This document shows, one piece after another, positions 32,364-38,862 of a stretch of 38,862 nt of DNA. Source of the DNA: Gnetum montanum (lineage: Eukaryota; Streptophyta; Gnetopsida; Gnetales; Gnetaceae); contig MNCI01027057.1 of NCBI GenBank assembly GCA_015680685.1, positions 1-38,862 on the forward strand, given 5' to 3'. The position numbers and the translations under genes are program-made. The notes under the pieces are model-generated. The model was given only the letters and a program-made list of their open reading frames with translations, did no database searches and was not told where the DNA came from. Numbering within the stretch: position 1 is the stretch's first letter; the number at the start of each line of letters is the position of its first letter.

Positions 32364-33499
32364 AATATGGCTAACTCTAAAAATTGTAGAAAAATCACTA
32401 AGGGCTGAAAACTATAGAAAGATGACTAAGTCTATGAATAGCAGAAAATGGCCAAGTTTGGAAAATGCCAAAAAATGACTAAGTGTTAAAAATTTCCAAA
32501 AAATGGCTATGTATGGAGGCTACACTCTCTACGCTAAGAGTTAACTATGCTCCACACCAACTACACTCTCCACCAACTATGCTCTTTATGCTTAGAGAAC
32601 GAAGACTTATTAAACATAGTGGAGAACTATGCAATTTGTGTTGCTATGTGGGATCTCATGGAGATTAACAATGAGGTCTAATCTACACTGACAATGGTGC
32701 AAAGAGCATGCAAAGATAACCACAATGAAGACTAAAGAAGGAAATGATGTGATCCTCCTTCTGGTGCTAGAAAACTATAGTGACTAAAAATGTCAGAGGC
32801 TAGAATGGTACACCAAGAGGCCCATAGTCACATGGCCTTAAGCCCACTTCTGCATGAGGGCCTACTAGAAAAATGGAGGAGGGGTGCCCAGAATGGTCTT
32901 GTCGATCGAACTAGAACTTACAGATGTTATGATGAAATGAGTGTCAAGGGTTTCCAAGGTGTTTGCAACATTTGTGGTGCCTATGGGGCTGAGCATAGTT
33001 AAGGTTTCCATTGCAAAATGATGGTGAAAACATGTGAAAATATGTAGAAACAATGAAAAATGTGAATAGAATGCTAGATTGTGGAAGAAAATGCTAAAAA
33101 TGTGCAATATTTATGAGAGAGAGAGAGAGAGAGAGAGAGGAACCACCCCAAATAGGAGGGAGCATAGTCAACTACAAGGGAAAAGGTAAGGAGGTATGCA
33201 GTGTATAAATAAGCATAGTAGGTAGGATAGTCATATTCTTAGGGTGTATAGGCTATGAAAATTGACATCTTCTATGAAGTATGAACCTACTAGGTTAGCT
33301 TCCTTGGTGTCCTATAGGCTGTAGTGATTAGCAATGTGTTGGGCAGTGTGCAACAGTGCAATGGTGATGTGGAATGATGCGAAGTAGTGTCCTAATGTTT
33401 TCCAAAGTGCCAAGCACACTCAGGTGCTAGGGTGCTCAGGATGCCAATGCTCAAGTTTGTCAATTTTTCTTTTAATTTTCCAAGCCCTAAAACTTAAAG
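32364..33499 (-). other. R/U5 and leader of the TR-GAG-like element
   Basis: Minus-strand sequence downstream of the TATA box at 33508 and upstream of gag. No clear primer-binding site or LTR 3' end could be placed. More half-sites of the U3 palindrome type (CTACACTC, CTATGCTC) recur at 32517-32590. Short ORFs on either strand (32483-33107) carry no domain I recognise. Confidence 0.4.
33115..33139. repeat. (GA)12 microsatellite
   Basis: An uninterrupted GA dinucleotide run of about 25 bases, within the leader region of the TR-GAG-like element. Confidence 0.95.
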
Positions 33500-34498
33500 C
33501 ACTGGGGTATTTATAGGTTTAGGATTAGCGTGAGTTGTAGATCAAGGACCACATGTTGGAGGGGTAATTGGAACTACACTAGCCCCAACTATGCTCCCAC
33601 TAAAACAAATGGTGTTCTACTAGTGTACTCCAATGAACCCTATGAGACTACCAAACTATGAATACGTTGCTAAGACTACATGTGCGAGTGCCAAACAGAC
33701 TACAAAGTACCTCAAAATGATGCAAAATAGTGCAGTTTTGGGGACTACACTTTGGGACTACACTGGCCACTCTCTCAAGTGGTGTTGAGCATAGGTACAA
33801 TTTGGGGAAAAATGGGGGATGTTAAAGAAATGAAAATTTCTTATCTTCCTCACTGAAGAAATTTTGGAGCTAAGATGAAGGTTGGTGTTAAGCTTTGACG
33901 GCTTTTGGAGGCAATCTTGCATGACTACACTGACTACGCTCTAGAGCGTAGTCCAATGAGTTAGATAGATTTTTTCAAAAAATGAGGTTTAGTGCAAGCT
34001 ACACTAAATACACTCTTGAGCATAGTCTCAAAAGGGAGAGTGTATTTAGGAAAGTTAGGAAAATTTGGCAAGAAATGATGTCCTCATGCAGACTATGCTA
34101 ACTATGCTCTAAGGCATAGTAGGGAGTGTAGGCTCAAAAGTTAAAAAATCTACCAAACTATTTCTTCCATCCCAAGCATGCTCGGAAGCCTTTGGCCTAA
34201 CACTTAGGAGAATTTACAAAATTATCCATTTCAATGTTGACTATGCTGACTATGCTGCTAGAGCATAGTTCTTGTAGGGAAAGCATAGTCAGGACACTTA
34301 GAAGAATTCTGCAGTTGCTATTGATACTTAGAAAAATTTGCAAATCTTGACTACCTATGTCAACTATGCTGACTATGCTCTGGAGCATAGTCCTAACAAC
34401 AAGGAGCATAGTCTTGACACTTAGAAACGTTTTTCCAAGTTTTGACACTTAGTCAACTTTGCAACCAAGACTCAGTGGCATAAATTTAGTGGGTTTCA
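33500..34498 (-). repeat. 5' LTR of the TR-GAG-like element
   Basis: Positions 33681-34498 align with 25868-26692. The outer edge is at 34498 (minus TGAAAC). It contains five palindromic units near 33945, 34015, 34110, 34255 and 34380, with the core CTATGCTCTAGAGCATAG in varied states. The extent below 33500 is unknown because the other copy is truncated. Confidence 0.75.
33508..33515 (-). promoter_or_regulatory. TATA box of the right LTR
   Basis: TATAAATA on the minus strand in CCTATAAATACCCC, about 980 bases from the LTR start at 34498. It sets the element's direction of transcription toward lower coordinates. Confidence 0.5.
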
Positions 34499-34499
34499 A

Positions 34500-35665
34500 T
34501 AATCATCACTCAACTAATTATAGATCATGAACATAGTGGATGGGACATGTAAAGGATTGCTTATCCTAGCAATCTATGAAAACAAACATATTTTAAATCC
34601 ATTTAGATAGTCAAAATAATCTCCCATGGTAATTTAGATATAGAATGCATGTTTAGAAATAAAGTAGTTATAGTTGAAATGAATAAAACCAAATCCATGT
34701 ATATAATTAGTCCTAGAAAGTATGTTATTTTGGGATTTGCATGGACATGCAACCTACAAATNATCACAACAGGAAGGTATGATATTTAAAGGAGACATAA
34801 ATGGTCAACCTCTAAATCATCATTTCTTAACTTGGTGTAAATCATGAACACTATGGATGGAATACTTGAAAGGTTTCTTATCCAAATAACCTATTAAAAC
34901 AAACATATTTTTAATCAATGTATAGAATCAAAATAATCTCCCATGGTAATTTCAATATAGAATGCATGATTAAAATTAATGTAGTTATAGTCTAAATGAA
35001 TCAAATCAAATCCATGTATATAATCAATTCTAGAAAGTATGTTATTTTTATGGTTAAATAGATGGGAAAACTATGAATCCATGTAGTGTATCCTTAGAGT
35101 AAGGTATAGTATTTAAAGAAGGTAAGATGGTTAACCTCCTAATCATCATTCCTTGATTTATCATAGATCATGAACACAATGGATGGGATACCTGAAGGAT
35201 TGCTCATCTAAGCAACCTATGACTTTCAATATGTTTTGATTTCATGTATAGAATCAAAATAATATCCCATCATAAATTTGATATAGAACACTTGATTAGA
35301 AATAAAGTAGTTATAGTCCAAATGAATCAAACCAAATCCATGTATATAATTAGTCCTAGAAAGTATGTTTTATTGGAGGTTGCGTAGATGGATAACCTAT
35401 GAATCCATGTAGTGGATCACTAAAGGAAGGTATGATATTTAAAGAAGGCATGGATAGCCAACCTACAAATAATTATTTCTTAACTTATCGTATATCATGA
35501 GCATAGTGGATGGGATACATGAAGGATTTCTCATCCAAGCAACCTATGAAAATAAACATATTTTGAATCCATGTATAGAATAACATAATATTCCATCATA
35601 AATTCAATATAAAATGCATGATTAGAAATAAAGTAGTTATCTTCCAAATAATATCATATGTAACT
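34500..35665. repeat. Tandem array, four units of about 317-327 bases
   Basis: The phrase ATCATGAACAYARTGGATGG recurs at 34524, 34841, 35167 and 35494 (spacings 317, 326, 327). Each unit then repeats AACATATTTT-type, AATCTCCCATGGTAATTT-type, AAATAAAGTAGTTATAGT and CCATGTATATAATTAGTCCT blocks. The last unit is incomplete and degrades after about 35665. An ambiguous base is at 34762. The array starts exactly at the outer edge of the right LTR. Confidence 0.9.
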
Positions 35666-36105
35666 TGATCGATTATGCATGTTATGAAATATATATTATT
35701 AAATGATTTGGAGAGAACATCAATATCATTATGATAGTAGCCTTGTATGTTTCTTGATCATTCATATTATGAAATAGTTATATTGTATACTTAACATAGG
35801 TTACCCAATATTGAATGCTTAGATTTTATCTATGATAGGATCATATTAGAAAAATTTTAAATAATGTCAAGAGTGAAATGAATCTAGTAAAATAATTATA
35901 CATATCAATACTAAATCCAAAAGGGAAGACATGAAGATGTGCATATATTTATAAAACAAATGGATAATCATTCGTATAAAGATTAAGGAATTATGTTGGT
36001 AGAAACTATAAAAAAAATGAAACAATTTATATTCAATTGGAAATGCTTGTGTCGCCTACCAAAGAAATACTACATGTTGGATACTTTATTCTTAGTATCA
36101 TTAAC
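35666..36105. other. AT-rich interval without a gene
   Basis: No repeat unit or domain was recognised between the tandem array and the coding-like region that follows. Confidence 0.5.
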
Positions 36106-38390
36106 ATGGAGAAAACAACGTCAACTACTACCATAAGAAAATATGGAATGGACAAGATCGATGCAAACTTTTTTGAGAAGGAGGTCGCTGACTTTGTCAA
36201 AAGATCTCTTTAGCAAAGGAGAGTTATGAGAACATCATTGGTTTTTTTTACATGTGTAACCATATCAATTGGCCATAGGAATCATATAATGAACTTCTTC
36301 TAATACATAAGCTAAGAACTGTTTCTATTAATCTTTTCATTACTATTGAAGGACCACCAATGATCACTCCATATAGATGAGTAAAGAAGTCAAAGACCCA
36401 AAGTAAGAAGATAGCCAAATTTTCAAACAAGGGTATCAAGGTGGAAAAGATAGAAAGCAAATATTTCCATCCAAATTTTATGACAAGGTATCAAATAGAA
36501 ATTGACCAATGCATTCAAGATTTTGGCAAGTTTAGAATTAGATCAATGAACATGAAGTACATCAAGGAGCTTCTTATCTTAATGACAAATAATCTAGTAA
36601 TTGTTGTTCATGATTGCATGTTTATTCCATAAAGTACTTCTACTAGTAAGGCTTTTACACCTTCATATGAATCCAAGATTTATGGGAAAGATGTCTTATT
36701 CTAAATTCTAAATGGACAACATTTGATTCAAACTACAAAGATTCTTCTTGATAGATATGATGTTGAGATGTCAATGAAGGATCTCTATAGAGTTTGTTGT
36801 GCCAAGATTCTAAAGGTTGATACTCCAATTTTTGTGATTACAAAAATTTATTACTCTTAGAATCATATTCAATGCATGAAATATGATCTTTTCTATGTGA
36901 AAATGTTGAGGCATGCTAGAATCAATCTTTGCTAAAATAATATTAGAAAATAATCTTCTAGTGGAATTTCGAAAAAACTAGAGCCAATCTATGATAGCCT
37001 AAAATTTATATTCAAGTCATTTATGTTTGATCCCTAGAGTAGGTCATTTAATATATCACATATTAAAGCATTGATATTTCCTATAACAAATTTATTATAT
37101 GTTGTTATGTACCAACATTCAAGGTTCTTCAAGAAGAGAAGATTTTTCTCAAGTTTGATGATGCATTTTTCAAGAAATTGAATGATATATTTACAATGTA
37201 TCATATTGAAACTTTACAATTTTTCTCCATTATTTCCTAAAATGAAAATTTCAAGGAGAATAATTTTAAGTATTTGAATGTCAATCTATTCTACCCACTA
37301 CAATGTCTCATGCAAAATAAAATTAAGATGTGTGCTAATATGTTACTCAAGGGATAGATGTATTTCAAACATCTCAAGGGAAAGGATGAGTTATGAAAAT
37401 CAATAATCAATAGAATGATCATACTTGAGAAAAAATGTAAACAAATTAAGCATTCACATTCCTTAACGCTTACTCTAATTTAATTCTTCATTAGTAAAGA
37501 TACATCTATTGAGTGATGCACAGACCTTCATGTAGATAACGTCTATAATAAGTATTGAATTATAATTTCTTGTCATCTATATTTTAATTCTTATTATATT
37601 TCATAACTTATTAATGTGCCCTACACTTTTCAACTATAGATACAAAATTCATGATTACATGTTCCTAAGCTTACTTGAAAATCTTGAGTTCACAAAAGAA
37701 GATACAACAATCAAGCCTTTCATTCAATCAATGTTTCATGAGCACATGAAATCCCTTGATTCTATAGATACCATAAATAGAACCACCTAGCTACTTGAAA
37801 GTTCTTTCTACGATAGTTAGAACTTGAAGTTTGTAGATCTCATATTGCTTAAATATGAGAAGGAATTCTCTTCTATGGAGAAATTTGTAGTTTTCTTTCT
37901 AGTTGATTTTGAGAATATTACTATTAAGGAATATTTTTTATTTTTAAAAAATTTATTTAAATTTTTACAAAGAAAAAATGCTATGTTCTCTAGGGTGGTT
38001 CTTAATGTTAAAGATAAAAATCATCATTCATTTAAAAATGTTATTAGAAACTATAAGGATTGCATATACAACAACATATTATTTAAATACTATAAAAATT
38101 AACACTATAAGAAGCAATAGATGTACATTTTTCTTTATTGCTTCTTCACCACAATAGACATTGAGAAGATACTACATACATTCTAGGAAGGAGACTGCAA
38201 TGTAATTGAGAAACATATAGCTGATGTTGAGTAGGTTAGAGATATTCTTCCAAATGAATACATTCCAAAGGATGTTGAGTACAACTCTTGCAAGTCAACT
38301 TTATTCTAAAGTAGGATATTAGATTTCATTTTGATAAAGAATGAAGCTATTACCAAGGATGTCTTTTACATAGTATAATTATTTTGATGC
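36106..38390 (+). pseudogene. Long decayed coding-like region, unidentified
   Basis: The plus strand reads for about 760 codons with occasional stops and a few frame changes. Readable pieces include a start 'MEKTTSTTTIRKYGMDKIDA' (36106), 'RTVSINLFITIEGPPMITPY' (about 36315), the open ORF 36441-36632, 'TTKILLDRYDVEMSMKDLYR' (about 36740), 'CMKYDLFYVKMLRHARINL' (about 36875), 'FKYLNVNLFYPLQCLMQNKI' (about 37270) and the 92-codon ORF 37824-38102 ('DFENITIKEYFLFLKNLFKF'). The amino-acid content is Lys/Ile/Phe/Asn-rich, as expected after C-to-T decay. I recognise no retroelement polymerase, transposase or cellular domain. It could be the ORF of another non-autonomous element or an old host gene. 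Confidence 0.4.
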
Positions 38391-38631
38391 AGTAGTCTAT
38401 TAAAGGCTTTGTATTCATGCAGTGGGATAGGTGTTATCTCTATTTACGATGATGATTTTTGCTGCTTTTTATGGACTGGAATGATAACAAGGTTGAATGT
38501 AACAAATGGTAACCTTATAATATAAATTTGGTAAAACGACTAGCTTAGTTATATATATTTATAATATATATCTATAAATTGGCTGATAGAATCTTATTAG
38601 TTTACAAGTAAAAAGTTCTTTGAATAAAAAA

Positions 38632-38702
38632 TTTCATGACTTCTGGATGAAGAACAAGATTTAAAAACCTAAATTTTCATGCCTTCTGGATGAAGAACAA
38701 GA
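38632..38702. repeat. 28-bp direct repeat, period 43
   Basis: TTTCATGMCTTCTGGATGAA and the following GAACAAGA occur at 38632-38659 and 38675-38702 with one mismatch. Confidence 0.9.
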
Positions 38703-38734
38703 GTTCTCTACCTTATTTTCCCTAAGGATGGATT

Positions 38735-38862
38735 TTCTGAAAAAACAAATTCCATGAATTAGTGTATGCTCTCACCCTTGGCTGAATTTGTTGAGATTGT
38801 TGAGCATAAATTTGGCTGATAGTGAGAGCATACACTAATTCATGGAATTTGTTTTTTCAGAA
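38735..38862. repeat. Perfect 41-bp inverted repeat with 46-base spacer at the window end
   Basis: Arm 1 is 38735-38775 (starts TTCTGAAAAAACAAATTCCA) and arm 2 is 38822-38862, its exact reverse complement over all 41 bases. The spacer contains TTGGCTGA twice in direct orientation. The second arm ends at the last base of the window. Confidence 0.95.

Larger units (their letters stand above)
25868..34498 (-). mobile_element. Non-autonomous LTR retrotransposon with gag and protease only (TR-GAG-like)
   Basis: Direct repeats of about 820 bases at 25868-26692 and 33681-34498 flank an internal region that reads on the minus strand. Both repeats begin, on the minus strand, with TGAAAC at 26692 and 34498, so they are LTR U3 regions. 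A minus TATA box at 33508-33515 in the right copy gives direction. Internally, gag (32363-30330) and protease (29560-29080) are readable, but 26693-29080 holds no RT, RNase H or integrase and instead has degenerate tandem repeats. The left LTR stops in U3 before the TATA box, so its R/U5 is lost next to the SAUR gene. Terminal-repeat elements with only a GAG domain (TR-GAG) are known in plants; the added protease is noteworthy. Confidence 0.7.

Noticed and set aside
32790-33107. Plus and minus ORFs near the GA microsatellite
   Set aside because: They lie in the non-coding leader of the element, overlap in opposite directions, and have biased composition without motifs.
34500-35665. Could the regular repeat be a CRISPR array?
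   Set aside because: Units are about 320 bases and similar throughout, with no short repeat/unique spacer pattern, in a plant genome context.

Overview
The window looks like nuclear DNA from a seed plant with a large, repeat-rich genome, most likely a gymnosperm and perhaps a conifer. The reasons are: AT-rich, CpG-poor sequence; almost wall-to-wall old LTR retrotransposon debris; coding frames broken mostly by TAG, TAA and TGA at Gln and Trp positions, the mark of long-term cytosine methylation and deamination; and two small CpG-richer islands with plant gene sequence (an EH-domain gene fragment and a SAUR gene). No rRNA gene, canonical tRNA gene, CRISPR array or prokaryotic feature was seen. 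The species assignment is inference.

Layout. 1-2700: minus-strand decayed Ty3/gypsy gag, cut by the window edge. 2701-4437: mostly unassigned, with a SINE-like box A/box B pair. 4438-7965: a minus-strand, non-autonomous LTR element carrying one long coiled-coil ORF and no pol. 7966-8570: a plus-strand LTR. 8571-10200: an LTR-like block on the minus strand. 10200-11050: a CpG-richer gene island holding a broken EH-domain gene 5' fragment. 11430-12196: coding-like minus sequence of unknown identity. 12223-18340: an almost full-length but dead Ty3/gypsy (Athila/Tat-like) gag-pol on the plus strand, with mutated protease and integrase catalytic residues. 19835-22930: promoter, possible primer-binding site and a second, plus-strand copy of the coiled-coil ORF, ending in a 357-N gap and an LTR 3' half. 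23807-24252: two further repeat pieces. 24431-25540: a second gene island with an intact SAUR-type auxin-responsive ORF. 25868-34498: a minus-strand element with gag and protease but no recognisable reverse transcriptase or integrase (TR-GAG-like), whose LTR U3 contains repeated palindromes. 34500-35665: a four-copy tandem array of about 320 bp. 36106-38390: a long, decayed, unidentified coding-like stretch. 38735-38862: a perfect 41-bp inverted repeat ending exactly at the window edge.

How it fits together. Only the SAUR ORF looks able to make a protein. Everything else is a nested retroelement landscape. The two coiled-coil elements (opposite strands, 5-8 kb and 20-23 kb) and the gag-protease element are the most interesting parts: both are large retroelements without a polymerase, which would have needed enzymes supplied by autonomous relatives such as the gag-pol element between them. 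The annotation rests on reading frames and motifs by eye; no database search was possible.
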